Shown one piece after another: positions 25,820-33,432 of a DNA stretch of 64,000 nucleotides. Origin of the DNA: VRUE01 sp036265675 (GTDB taxonomy: Bacteria; Actinomycetota; Thermoleophilia; Solirubrobacterales; 70-9); assembly GCA_036265675.1 (NCBI GenBank), contig DATAOP010000049.1, forward strand, positions 1-64,000, written 5' to 3'. Each line of letters starts with the position of its first letter. Position 1 is the first letter of the stretch. The notes beneath the pieces are model-generated. The model worked only from the letters and a program-made list of their open reading frames with translations, was not told the origin of the DNA and did no database searches. Made by a program: the position numbers and the translations under genes.

Positions 25820-26839
25820 CTAGTCGGCGAGCTCGCGCGGGACGATGCCGATTCGCAGGTCGCGGCCGCCGCGGTCGATTCGCAGCTCGAGCTCGCTCCC
25901 GATCCGCTCGCCGACCATCAGCCGCTGCAGGTCGCCGACGTCGGCGAGCGGCTCGCCGTCGACTCCGACGATCAGGTCGCCGGCGCGGAGGCCCGCATCG
26001 GCGGCCGGGCTGTCCTCGACGATCTCGACAATCTCGATCCCGTTGGCCTGGCCGGTCTCGGCGGCGAGGCGGGGCGGCAGTGGCCGGGAGCCGCCCGCGA
26101 CGCCGATGTAGGCGCGCCGTACGCGTCCCTCGCCGATCAGTTCGGAGACGATCCGCCTCGTCGCCGGGTTGATCGGTACCGCGAGGCCGAGGCCGACGCC
26201 GGCGACGGCGGTGTTGATACCGACGACGCGGGCGAGTCCGTCGCCGAGCGCGCCGCCAGAGTTGCCGGGATTGAGGGCGGCATCGGTCTGGATCACGTTC
26301 TCGATCAGACGCGTCGCCGAGCGGGAGCGGGTCGGGAGCGAGCGACCGAGCGCGGAGACGACGCCGGCCGTGACCGAGCCGCTGAACCCGTTCGGGCTGC
26401 CGATCGCGACGACCAGCTGGCCGACCCGGAGGCCCTCGGCGTCGCCGAGGATGGCCGGGATCAGGTCGCGTCCCTCGGCGCGGAGCACGGCGAGGTCTGA
26501 GAGGGCGTCGGCCCCGATCACCTCGAATCCGAACTCGCGGCCGTCGGGGAACGATGCGGTGCCGCGTCTCTCGGTCCCGGCGACGACATGGGCGGCGCTG
26601 AGCATGAAGCCGTCGGAGCTGATCGCGACACCGCTTCCGGCGCCCGCGGCGCGGCGGCCGCGCCCGGTCCGGCGCCTGACGGCGAGATGCGCGACCGAGG
26701 GGCCGAGGCGCTCGGCGACTCCAGAGACGGTGCGCGAGTAGGCGTCGAAGGCCTCCGCGTCCGGCAGCCGCTCGCTCTCGCCCGGGCCGAACGAGGCGTC
26801 GGAGGGAGAAGTTGAGTCGACGAGACGAAGATCTGGCAT
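25820..26839 (-). CDS. Trypsin-like serine protease with PDZ domain (HtrA/DegP-like)
   Basis: 339 residues. A trypsin-like domain (about 50-235) has the triad in LSAAHVVAG (His), LSDLAVLR (Asp) and NPGNSGGAL (Ser), and a PDZ domain follows (about 245-335, IVEIVEDSPAADAGLRAGDLIVGVDG). Unlike most HtrA proteins it shows no signal peptide or membrane anchor; its N-terminus is polar and acidic. ATG at 26839 is supported by a TAACGT box 8 bases upstream and a 37-base gap from the ZIP gene; the in-frame start at 26911 would overlap that gene. Confidence 0.9.
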   Translation of the reverse strand: MPDLRLVDSTSPSDASFGPGESERLPDAEAFDAYSRTVSGVAERLGPSVAHLAVRRRTGRGRRAAGAGSGVAISSDGFMLSAAHVVAGTERRGTASFPDGREFGFEVIGADALSDLAVLRAEGRDLIPAILGDAEGLRVGQLVVAIGSPNGFSGSVTAGVVSALGRSLPTRSRSATRLIENVIQTDAALNPGNSGGALGDGLARVVGINTAVAGVGLGLAVPINPATRRIVSELIGEGRVRRAYIGVAGGSRPLPPRLAAETGQANGIEIVEIVEDSPAADAGLRAGDLIVGVDGEPLADVGDLQRLMVGERIGSELELRIDRGGRDLRIGIVPRELAD

Positions 26840-26847
26840 CCCGGCTG

Positions 26848-26853
26848 ACGTTA
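26848..26853 (-). promoter_or_regulatory. Candidate leaderless -10 box of the PDZ protease
   Basis: TAACGT on the minus strand, 8 bases before the ATG at 26839, matching the TANNNT spacing at other operon heads in the window. Confidence 0.4.
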
Positions 26854-26876
26854 GCAACGGGTCCGCCCCGGCTCGG

Positions 26877-27605
26877 TCAGTCGAGGCTCGAGAGCGCCGT
26901 CGCGACCGCAAAGCCGAGCGTGGTCACGAGGCCGGCGACCCGCCCCGACTGCCGGGTTGCGTCGGGGATCATCGAGTCGATCAGCATCACCAGGAGGGCG
27001 CCGGCGGCGAATCCGTCGATCCCGGCGCGGAGCTCGCCCGAGGTCAGATCGGCGATCGCGTAGCCAATGACCGTCGCCACGGTGCAGACCGCCGCCACCG
27101 CAAGCCAGAGCCGAATGACGCGGTGGCGCGGCTCGCCGGCATCGTCCATCTCGGTTGCCGAACCGATCGACTCGGGAAGGTTCGAGACGAAGATCGCGAC
27201 CAGCAGGCCGAGGCCGACCCCCTCGCCGGCCGCGAGCCCGATGCCGAGCACCAGTTGCTCGGGGATCCCGTCGAGGAAGGCGCCGAGCGCGAGCGCGATC
27301 CCGGGGTCATCGGCCTGGGCACGGCCCGTGCGGCCGCCGCCCTTGGCGAAGTGGGCGTCTATGCGCCCATCGAGGAAGACGAAGGCGAGGGCGCCTAGCC
27401 CGAGCCCGAGCGCCGTCGAGCGGATGCTGCCGACCTCGATGCCTTCGGACGCCAGCTCGAAGCTGATCGCGCTGATCAGCGCCCCGGCCCCGAAGGCGAG
27501 CACGAGACCGACCTGGCGTTCGGGCCAGCGCCGCGCGTAGGCGAGGAGCGCTCCGATTACGAGAGAGGACGCCGCCAGCGCACCCCAGCCGAGCGCGGCG
27601 GCCAT
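26877..27605 (-). CDS. ZIP family metal transporter
   Basis: Predicted divalent-metal (zinc/iron) permease of 242 residues with about eight helices. The metal path motifs of helices IV and V appear as GAFLDGIPEQLVLGIGL and VAIFVSNLPESIGSATEM, variants of HxxxE/HNxPEG in which His is replaced (Asp and Ser), so metal choice may differ from canonical ZIPs. A short charged loop (HFAKGGGRTGRAQADD) lies between helices III and IV. It lies downstream of tRNA-Ala in the same direction. Confidence 0.85.
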   Translation of the reverse strand: MAAALGWGALAASSLVIGALLAYARRWPERQVGLVLAFGAGALISAISFELASEGIEVGSIRSTALGLGLGALAFVFLDGRIDAHFAKGGGRTGRAQADDPGIALALGAFLDGIPEQLVLGIGLAAGEGVGLGLLVAIFVSNLPESIGSATEMDDAGEPRHRVIRLWLAVAAVCTVATVIGYAIADLTSGELRAGIDGFAAGALLVMLIDSMIPDATRQSGRVAGLVTTLGFAVATALSSLD

Positions 27606-27627
27606 TCAGATCACCGACCCCTGGAAG

Positions 27628-27700
27628 TGGAGCTGACGGGACTCGAACCCGTGACCTACGCGCTGCCAGCGCGTCGCTCTTCCAGCTGAGCTACAGCCCC
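27628..27700 (-). tRNA. tRNA-Ala (anticodon GGC)
   Basis: 73 nucleotides that fold as a full cloverleaf. The acceptor stem GGGGCTG pairs with CAGCTCC with one G-U. The D arm is AGCTCAGCTGGAAGAGC, the anticodon arm ACGCG-CTGGCAG-CGCGT puts GGC at 27667-27665, and the T arm is CGGGTTCGAGTCCCG. Discriminator base A; CCA is not encoded (CTT follows). G-rich position 1 and anticodon GGC identify alanine. Confidence 0.97.
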
Positions 27701-27762
27701 AGACGTCGAAAATGGAGGATGAAGTGTAATGCGCGCACAGCTCGATTCCCGAGCGGGCGCAG

Positions 27763-27820
27763 TGGGCGCAACCGACTTTGACCCCACTGGAGGTGGGTGA
27801 ATATCCGATCTGCGCGCCCA
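27763..27820. repeat. Imperfect palindrome in the gap upstream of tRNA-Ala
   Basis: TGGGCGC (27763-27769) pairs imperfectly with GCGCGCCCA (27812-27820), with an inner CCCAC/GTGGG hairpin. It fills most of the 167-base gap between tRNA-Ala and the DivIVA-like gene, the longest gene-free stretch in the window. It might terminate the DivIVA-like transcript, but no T-run is present. Confidence 0.4.
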
Positions 27821-27867
27821 ACCAGTTTGTCCGGCCAGCCGCCGGCGTCCCTGCCGAAGAAGGAAGC

Positions 27868-28602
27868 CTACGCAGCGGCCTGATCGGGGCCCGGGTCCTC
27901 GTCGATGTCGAGGATCAGGCCGTCGTCGGCGGTGCGGCGGACGCGGAAGTCCATCGGGGCGCTCTCTTCGAGCTCGCGCAGGAGGTCGATCGGGTGCTCG
28001 AGGTTCATCGAGAGGGTCGCCCGCCCCTCCGAGAAGCGCTCGACCGAGATGTCGGCGGCGCCGAGGCGGCTGATCGCGTCCTCGATCCCCACCAGCTGCG
28101 AGAAGTCCCCGAGGGGGCCGATCTCGAGCCTGAGCGGGCCCTCGAAGAGCTCGTTGCCGTTGCTCGCGCCGTTGCCGGCCTCCGATGCGGCTTCGACATC
28201 CGCGTTGGCGTCGACCAGTTCCTGGGCCCGCCGGCTGACGTCGACCGCCTCGCGCAGCGCCTTCATCCGGATCCGCGTCGCCTGGCCGCGGGCCTGGGAG
28301 TGGATCTCGTCGATGTGGGAAGCGACCGCCTCGAGCGAGGCGATGCTGCGCTCGTGCCGCTGGTCGGCCTCGGCCAGCTTCTCGCTGAGGATCCGGATCT
28401 CTCGCTCGCGCTCGATCACCATCCCGGAGAGGTCCGCCGCCTCCCGTTCCGCGCCCGCCGCCTCGTCGGTGGCGATGCGCCAGCGCTCCAACGCATCCGC
28501 GGCCTTCTCCTGAAGGTTCGCGATCTGCTCTTCCCGATCCCCGAGCGCCGCGTCCACCTCGCTGCGGCGGTAACCGAAAAGGGCCCTCTTGAAGCTGCCC
28601 AT
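27868..28602 (-). CDS. DivIVA-like coiled-coil protein
   Basis: 244 residues. The N-terminus MGSFKRALFGYRRSEVDAAL matches the start of the DivIVA lipid-binding domain (aromatic-Gly-Tyr then EVD.L). A long coiled coil follows (about 22-130), then a Gly/Asn linker, and a C-terminal domain of about 90 residues (LEIGPLGDFSQLVGIEDAISRLGAADISV) that I do not recognise. Cytoplasmic; probably membrane-curvature or pole-associated. A TACCTT box lies 8 bases upstream of the ATG and a LexA-type palindrome 56 bases upstream, so DNA-damage control is possible. Confidence 0.75.
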   Translation of the reverse strand: MGSFKRALFGYRRSEVDAALGDREEQIANLQEKAADALERWRIATDEAAGAEREAADLSGMVIEREREIRILSEKLAEADQRHERSIASLEAVASHIDEIHSQARGQATRIRMKALREAVDVSRRAQELVDANADVEAASEAGNGASNGNELFEGPLRLEIGPLGDFSQLVGIEDAISRLGAADISVERFSEGRATLSMNLEHPIDLLRELEESAPMDFRVRRTADDGLILDIDEDPGPDQAAA

Positions 28603-28610
28603 GGGCCGCA

Positions 28611-28616
28611 AAGGTA
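28611..28616 (-). promoter_or_regulatory. Candidate leaderless -10 box of the DivIVA-like gene
   Basis: TACCTT on the minus strand, 8 bases before the ATG at 28602. Confidence 0.4.
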
Positions 28617-28657
28617 GGGCCCTCCTCGGACGGCATTCCGTGCCGGTTCCCCAACCG

Positions 28658-28673
28658 TCGAACGTGTGTTCGA
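28658..28673. promoter_or_regulatory. LexA-type SOS box upstream of the DivIVA-like gene
   Basis: TCGAACGTGTGTTCGA, a perfect 6+4+6 palindrome apart from its spacer, matches the mycobacterial LexA box TCGAAC-N4-GTTCGA and nearly all of the Gram-positive CGAACRNRYGTTYC consensus. It lies in the 80-base gap between rsfS and the DivIVA-like gene, upstream of the candidate -10. Confidence 0.55.
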
Positions 28674-28682
28674 AAGCTGGTC

Positions 28683-29072
28683 TCAGGCGCTCGCGGCGGA
28701 ACGCGGCTCGGGCTCGTCGAGCCCGAGATCGAGCCGCGGCGCCTCGTGCCAGAGCTCCTCGAGCGAATAGCGACGGCGGGCGTCCTCGGTGAAGACGTGG
28801 AGCACCGAGTCGAGATAGTCCAGCACGATCCAGCCGGCGGCCCCGTCGCCCTCGACCCCGCCCGGCAGCAGCTCCATCTCGTTCTTCAGTCGCAGCCTCA
28901 CCTCGTCGACTATGGCCTTCGCCTGGCGCTCGTTGCCGGCGGTGCAGATCGCGAGAAAGTCGGTGTAGGAGACGAGGCCGCGCATGTCGAGCGCGACGAT
29001 CTCGGTCGCCCCTTTTGAGTCGGCGATCTCGCCCAGCCGCCGCGCCAGCGCCTCGGAGTCGAACTCGGTCAT
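28683..29072 (-). CDS. rsfS: Ribosomal silencing factor RsfS
   Basis: Binds ribosomal protein L14 and blocks subunit joining in starvation. 129 residues with the DUF143 pattern: GATEIVALDMRGLVSYTDFLAICTAGNERQ, the GWIVLDYLDSVLHVFTEDARRRYSLEELW core and a short acidic tail. It overlaps nadD by 4 bases; the obgE-proB-proA-nadD-rsfS order is widely conserved. Confidence 0.95.
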   Translation of the reverse strand: MTEFDSEALARRLGEIADSKGATEIVALDMRGLVSYTDFLAICTAGNERQAKAIVDEVRLRLKNEMELLPGGVEGDGAAGWIVLDYLDSVLHVFTEDARRRYSLEELWHEAPRLDLGLDEPEPRSAASA

Positions 29073-29683
29073 GGCCCGTAGACGCCCTTCTCCTCGATGA
29101 ACCGGGCAACCGGCTCGGGCACCAGGTAGCGGAGCGGCCGCCCGGCCGCCGCCCGCTCGCGTACCACCGAGGAGGAGACGCCGAACTCCGGCATCTCCAG
29201 CATCGTCGCCCGGCCGTCGCAGTCGAGGCTCCGCATCACCGCGGCCACGTCGGAGTCCGAGATCCCCGCACGCCGCGCCACCGCGAGGCTTGCAAGCTCC
29301 ACCACCCGCTCCGGCTCGCGCCAGCTCTCGAGGCCGACCGCGGCGTCCGCTCCCATCACGAACACCAACTCCCTGTCGCCTCTTTCGCTGCCAAGCCGTT
29401 CCAAGGTCTCATACGTGTAGGACGGGCCCTGACGTTCGGTCTCGAGCGTCGAGACGCTGAAGCGCGGGTCGTCGGCCGCCGCCAGCCTCGTCATCGCCAG
29501 CCGCAGCTCGCGACCCGGATCGTCGACGATCCGCTTGTGCGGGGCCTCGCCGGTCGGCATCAGGATCACCTCGCTGAGCCCGAGCTGCCAGAGCGCCTCC
29601 TGGGCGAGCGCAAGATGCCCGAGGTGCGGCGGGTTGAACGCCGAGCCGAGGATCCCGATGCCGGCCGGAGGAGGACTACCCAC
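29069..29683 (-). CDS. nadD: Nicotinate-nucleotide adenylyltransferase
   Basis: Makes nicotinate adenine dinucleotide from NaMN and ATP in NAD synthesis. 204 residues with GILGSAFNPPHLGHLALAQEA (the class I-like HxGH as HLGH), MPTGEAPHK, VFVMGADA and the C-terminal ISSTxxR-type signal seen as VSSSVVRERAAAG. GTG start, overlapping proA by 8 bases and rsfS by 4. Confidence 0.95.
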   Translation of the reverse strand: MGSPPPAGIGILGSAFNPPHLGHLALAQEALWQLGLSEVILMPTGEAPHKRIVDDPGRELRLAMTRLAAADDPRFSVSTLETERQGPSYTYETLERLGSERGDRELVFVMGADAAVGLESWREPERVVELASLAVARRAGISDSDVAAVMRSLDCDGRATMLEMPEFGVSSSVVRERAAAGRPLRYLVPEPVARFIEEKGVYGP

Positions 29684-30941
29684 GCACCTGGCCGTCGCCC
29701 TGAACGACGTACTTGTAGGTGGTCAGCTCGCGGAGGCCGATCGGGCCGCGCGCGTGCAGCTTCTGGGTCGAGTTGCCGATCTCGGCCCCCATCCCGAACT
29801 CGAAGCCGTCGGTGAACCGGGTCGAGGCGTTGGTGTAGACGACGGCCGCGTCGACGCCGCTGCTGAACCGGTCCGCGGCCTCCTCGGAGCCGGTCACGAT
29901 CGCCTCCGAGTGGCGGGTCCCGAACCGGTTGACGTGCTCGATCGCCTCCTCGAGCGAGTCGACCACCCCGACCGCGATCTTGAGGTCGAGGAACTCAGTT
30001 CCCCAGTCCTCGTCCGCGGCCTCGCCAACCTCGACCTCGCCCGCCGCCGCCCGCGCCCGCTCATCGCCCACCAGCTCGACGCCGGCATCGCGGAGGTCGG
30101 CGAGGGCGCCCGGCAGGAAGTCGTCGGCGACGGAGGAGTCGACGAGAAGGGTCTCGGCGGCGTTGCAGACCCCGGGCCGCTGGACCTTCGCGTTGAGGGC
30201 GATCCTCCGCGCCATCTCGAGGTCGGCCTCGGAATGCACGTAAACGTGGCAGTTGCCGGCCGCGGCGTAGATGACGGGCACCGTCGCAACCTCCTTCAGG
30301 GCCGCCTTCAACCCTTCGCCGCCGCGCGGGATGAGGAGGTCGATCAGCTCGTCCTCGGTCGCCAGCTCGGCGAGCTCCTCGTGCCCACCGCCGGCCAGGA
30401 GGACCACCGCGTCCTGCGGCAGGCCTGCCTCGGCCAGCGCCTCGCGGACGATCGCCGCCAGGGCGCCGTTGGTGCGTTCGGCGTAGTGGGAGCCGCGGAG
30501 GACGATCGCGTTGCCGCTCTTGATCGTCAGCGCGGCGCAGTCGATCGTCACGTTCGGCCGCGCCTCGTAGACGACGGCGACGACTCCCAGCGGCACCCGC
30601 AGCTTTCGCAGCCTCAGCCCGCCGGCGACCGCTTTCGCTTCCAGCTCCTCGCCGACCGGGTCGGAAAGGGCGGCGATCGCACGCACACCCTCGGCCATCG
30701 CCTCGATCCGCGACTCGTTCAGCGTCAGGCGGTCGCGCAGCGCCGCTGTCAGCCCGGAGGCGCGCTCGTCGGCGAGGTCGGCGGCATTCGCCTCCAGCAC
30801 CTCGCCGGCCCGCTCGCCGAGCAGCCGCGCGGTCGCCTCGAGGGCGGCGTCCTTGGCCTCGGTCGAGGCGCTCGCCAGCACCCGCGACGCACGCCTCGCG
30901 GCTTCACAGCTCTCGGCAACGCTGATCGTGGTCGTGGCCAT
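29676..30941 (-). CDS. proA: Gamma-glutamyl phosphate reductase
   Basis: Second enzyme of proline synthesis: reduces glutamyl-5-phosphate with NADPH. 421 residues of the aldehyde dehydrogenase fold. Characteristic stretches are PLGVVAVVYEARPNVT, GNAIVLRGSHYAERTN, AAAGNCHVYVH, RPGVCNAAETLLVD (catalytic Cys), NRFGTRHSEAIVTG and FEFGMGAEIGNSTQKLHARGP. It lies 30 bases after proB, and the two enzymes usually work as a complex because the intermediate is unstable. Confidence 0.97.
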   Translation of the reverse strand: MATTTISVAESCEAARRASRVLASASTEAKDAALEATARLLGERAGEVLEANAADLADERASGLTAALRDRLTLNESRIEAMAEGVRAIAALSDPVGEELEAKAVAGGLRLRKLRVPLGVVAVVYEARPNVTIDCAALTIKSGNAIVLRGSHYAERTNGALAAIVREALAEAGLPQDAVVLLAGGGHEELAELATEDELIDLLIPRGGEGLKAALKEVATVPVIYAAAGNCHVYVHSEADLEMARRIALNAKVQRPGVCNAAETLLVDSSVADDFLPGALADLRDAGVELVGDERARAAAGEVEVGEAADEDWGTEFLDLKIAVGVVDSLEEAIEHVNRFGTRHSEAIVTGSEEAADRFSSGVDAAVVYTNASTRFTDGFEFGMGAEIGNSTQKLHARGPIGLRELTTYKYVVQGDGQVRG

Positions 30942-30971
30942 CGAATAAGGGTAACCGGGGCCGCGGTTTCG

Positions 30972-32063
30972 CTAGAGCAGCACGAACCGGTCGCGGTGGA
31001 TCGCCTCGTCGGCCGCGTGCGGGAGCCGCTCGCGCACCGCGTCGCTCTTCAGCCCCGTCACCTGGCCGAGCTCGCGCGAGGAGTAGTCGACGATCCCCTT
31101 GCCGAGCACGGAGCCGTCGATCGCGACCTCGACCGCGTCGCCGGCCCCGAAATCGCCCTCGACCGCGATGATCCCGACCGGCAGCAGGCTCGACCCCCGC
31201 TCGCGGAGGACCCGGGCGGCGCCCTCGTCGACCATCACCCTCCCCCGCGCCGGCTTCGCGTACTTGAGCCAGAGCTTGAAGCTCGAGGCCCTGCCGGCCT
31301 GAGCCGCGAACCGGGTGCCGACGGCATCGCCGGCGGCGGCGGCGGTCAGCGAGCCGGACCGCGTCCCGTCGCAGATCACGCTCGGGATCCCGGCCTCGCT
31401 CGCCATCTCTGCGGCCGCGACCTTGCTCCGCATCCCGCCGAGGCCGAAGGCCGAGGTCCGGTCGCCGATCTCGGCGAGCCCCGCGAGCTCGGAGAAGTCG
31501 CCGACCTCCGGGATCCGCGTGGCCTTCGGGTCGGCGCTCGGGTCGGCGCTGTGGAGCCCGTCGACGTTGGAGAGCAGGACCAGCAGCCGCGCGTCGAGCA
31601 GGATCGCCACCTGCGCGGCGAGGAAGTCGTTGTCGCCGAAGCTGATCTCGTCGGTCGCGGTGGTGTCGTTCTCGTTGACGACCGGGACCACGCCCCAGGC
31701 GATCAGCCGCCGCAGGGTCCGACGCGCGTTGAGGTAGTTGGTGCGGGCGGCGATGTCGCCGGCCGCCAGCAGGACCTGGGCCGCGTGCGTCCCGTGCTTC
31801 GAGAGGCGCGCCTCGTAGGCGCGGAAGAGATCGCCCTGGCCGACTGCCGAGGAGGCCTGCAGCTCGTCCATCGACCGCGGCCGCGACGGCAGTTCGAGCA
31901 GCCTCATCCCGCGCGCGATCGCCCCCGAGGTGACCATCACAACCCGCTCACCGCCCTGCTCGAGCTGCGCGACCTGCTCGCAGACGGAGTCGAGCACGTC
32001 GACGCGCAACTCGCCGTCGTCGGCGGCGACGATCGAGGAGCCGAGCTTCACCAGCAGCGTCAT
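30972..32063 (-). CDS. proB: Glutamate 5-kinase
   Basis: First, proline-inhibited enzyme of proline synthesis. 363 residues: an amino-acid kinase domain (LVKLGSSIV, VVMVTSGAIARGMRLL, PVVNENDT, SFGDNDFLAAQVA, FGLGGMRSKVAAA) followed by a C-terminal PUA domain (about 275-360, GRVMVDEGAARVLRERGSSLLPVGI). It follows obgE by 12 bases in the same direction and precedes proA. Confidence 0.97.
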   Translation of the reverse strand: MTLLVKLGSSIVAADDGELRVDVLDSVCEQVAQLEQGGERVVMVTSGAIARGMRLLELPSRPRSMDELQASSAVGQGDLFRAYEARLSKHGTHAAQVLLAAGDIAARTNYLNARRTLRRLIAWGVVPVVNENDTTATDEISFGDNDFLAAQVAILLDARLLVLLSNVDGLHSADPSADPKATRIPEVGDFSELAGLAEIGDRTSAFGLGGMRSKVAAAEMASEAGIPSVICDGTRSGSLTAAAAGDAVGTRFAAQAGRASSFKLWLKYAKPARGRVMVDEGAARVLRERGSSLLPVGIIAVEGDFGAGDAVEVAIDGSVLGKGIVDYSSRELGQVTGLKSDAVRERLPHAADEAIHRDRFVLL

Positions 32064-32075
32064 GGCCGAAGTGTC

Positions 32076-33365
32076 TCAGGGGTGGAGCTCGAACTCGTGC
32101 TCGCCGATTCGTACGTCATCGCCCGGCTCGAACCCGGCGTCGCGCAGAGCCGCGACCACGCCGATCTCGTTCAGGCGCTGCTCGAGGTATGCGAGCGCCT
32201 CTTCGTTGCCGAGGTCGTGGCGCTCGAAGAGGAGCTCGACGCCGCGCCCGAGGACCCGAAAACCGCCGTCGTCCTCGCGGACGATCGAGTACCCGCCCTC
32301 CCCGACCGGCCGGTATACGCGGTGCTCGACCTCGAACTCGGCGGCGGCCGGCTCGCCGTCGGACGGGCCCCTCCGCTCGTCAGGCAGCTCGGCGAGGATC
32401 CTGCGCCGGAGCTCGTCGAGGCCCTCGCCCGTCGCCGAGGAGACGGCGATCACCCCGATGCCGGAGTCGCCGACACGTCCCCGCCAATCGGCGAGCGCGG
32501 CCTCGACGTCAGCATCGGCGAGGAGGTCGCGCTTGGAGAGGACGATCAGCTCCGGCAGCTGGTCGAGGCCGCCGCCGTAGGAGGCGAGCTCGCTGCGGAC
32601 CGCGGCGTGATTCGAGACCGGGTCTCCCTCGAGCGGCGAGAGGTCGACAAGGTGGACGAGCATCGCGCAGCGCTCGACGTGGGCGAGGAACTCGTGGCCG
32701 AGGCCGGCCCCCTGCGAGGCGCCCTCGATCAGCCCGGGAATGTCGGCGAGGATCGCCTGGCGGTCCTCGTCTTCGATCGTGCCGAGGACGGGATTGATCG
32801 TCGTGAAGGGGTAGTCGGCAACTTTCGGCGAGGCCCGGGTGAGACGGCCGAGGAGCGACGACTTGCCCGCGTTCGGGAGCCCGATCAGCCCGGCGTCCGC
32901 GAGCAGCTTAAGGCGCAGCTCGATCCAGCCCTCCTCGCCCCCCGTCCCCCGCTCGGCGAACCGCGGCGCCTGCCTGGTCGAGGTTGCGAACCGGCGGTTG
33001 CCGTGACCGCCGCGGCCGCCGTGAGCGACCACCGCGCGCTGGCCCGGCTCGAGCAGGTCGATCCGGCTGCCGTCGACGGCCTCCGCCTGGGTGCCGGGCG
33101 GCACCGGAATCTCGCGGTCCTCCCCCCGGGCGCCGTGGCGGTTGCTCCCTTCGCCGTGGCCGCCGCGGCCGGCGCGGAAATGCTTGCTGCCGCGCAGCGC
33201 GCCGAGGTCGCGCCTCGATGCGTCGCAGACGAGGACCACGTCGCCCCCGTGCCCGCCGTCGCCGCCGTCCGGGCCGCCGCGCGGCACATGGGCCTCGCGG
33301 CGGAAGCTGACAATCCCATTCCCGCCCGCCCCGGCTTCGACTCGGACCCTTGCACGATCGTCCAT
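32076..33365 (-). CDS. obgE: Obg family GTPase
   Basis: Essential 50S assembly and stress GTPase. 429 residues: a Gly-rich Obg fold (about 1-155, GGNGIVSFRREAHVPRGGPDGG), a G domain with G1 GLPNAGKSS, G3 DIPG, G4 SKRD, and a C-terminal OCT domain (LNEIGVVAALRDAGFEPGDDVRIGEHEFEL). ATG at 33365 is chosen because it begins the fold; upstream starts read through the M4 protease leader. Normally it follows rpmA; here a plus-strand protease lies between them. Confidence 0.96.
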   Translation of the reverse strand: MDDRARVRVEAGAGGNGIVSFRREAHVPRGGPDGGDGGHGGDVVLVCDASRRDLGALRGSKHFRAGRGGHGEGSNRHGARGEDREIPVPPGTQAEAVDGSRIDLLEPGQRAVVAHGGRGGHGNRRFATSTRQAPRFAERGTGGEEGWIELRLKLLADAGLIGLPNAGKSSLLGRLTRASPKVADYPFTTINPVLGTIEDEDRQAILADIPGLIEGASQGAGLGHEFLAHVERCAMLVHLVDLSPLEGDPVSNHAAVRSELASYGGGLDQLPELIVLSKRDLLADADVEAALADWRGRVGDSGIGVIAVSSATGEGLDELRRRILAELPDERRGPSDGEPAAAEFEVEHRVYRPVGEGGYSIVREDDGGFRVLGRGVELLFERHDLGNEEALAYLEQRLNEIGVVAALRDAGFEPGDDVRIGEHEFELHP

Positions 33366-33432
33366 CGCGACACAGTCTGTCGATTCGGGATCCGGCGCTG
33401 CGAGAATGTTCGATCGGGTGCAGGCTCGACGG

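Noticed and set aside
27701..27750. tRNA-Ala promoter (TACACT at 27728-27723)
   Set aside because: No supporting -35 and an unconstrained distance; too weak to list.
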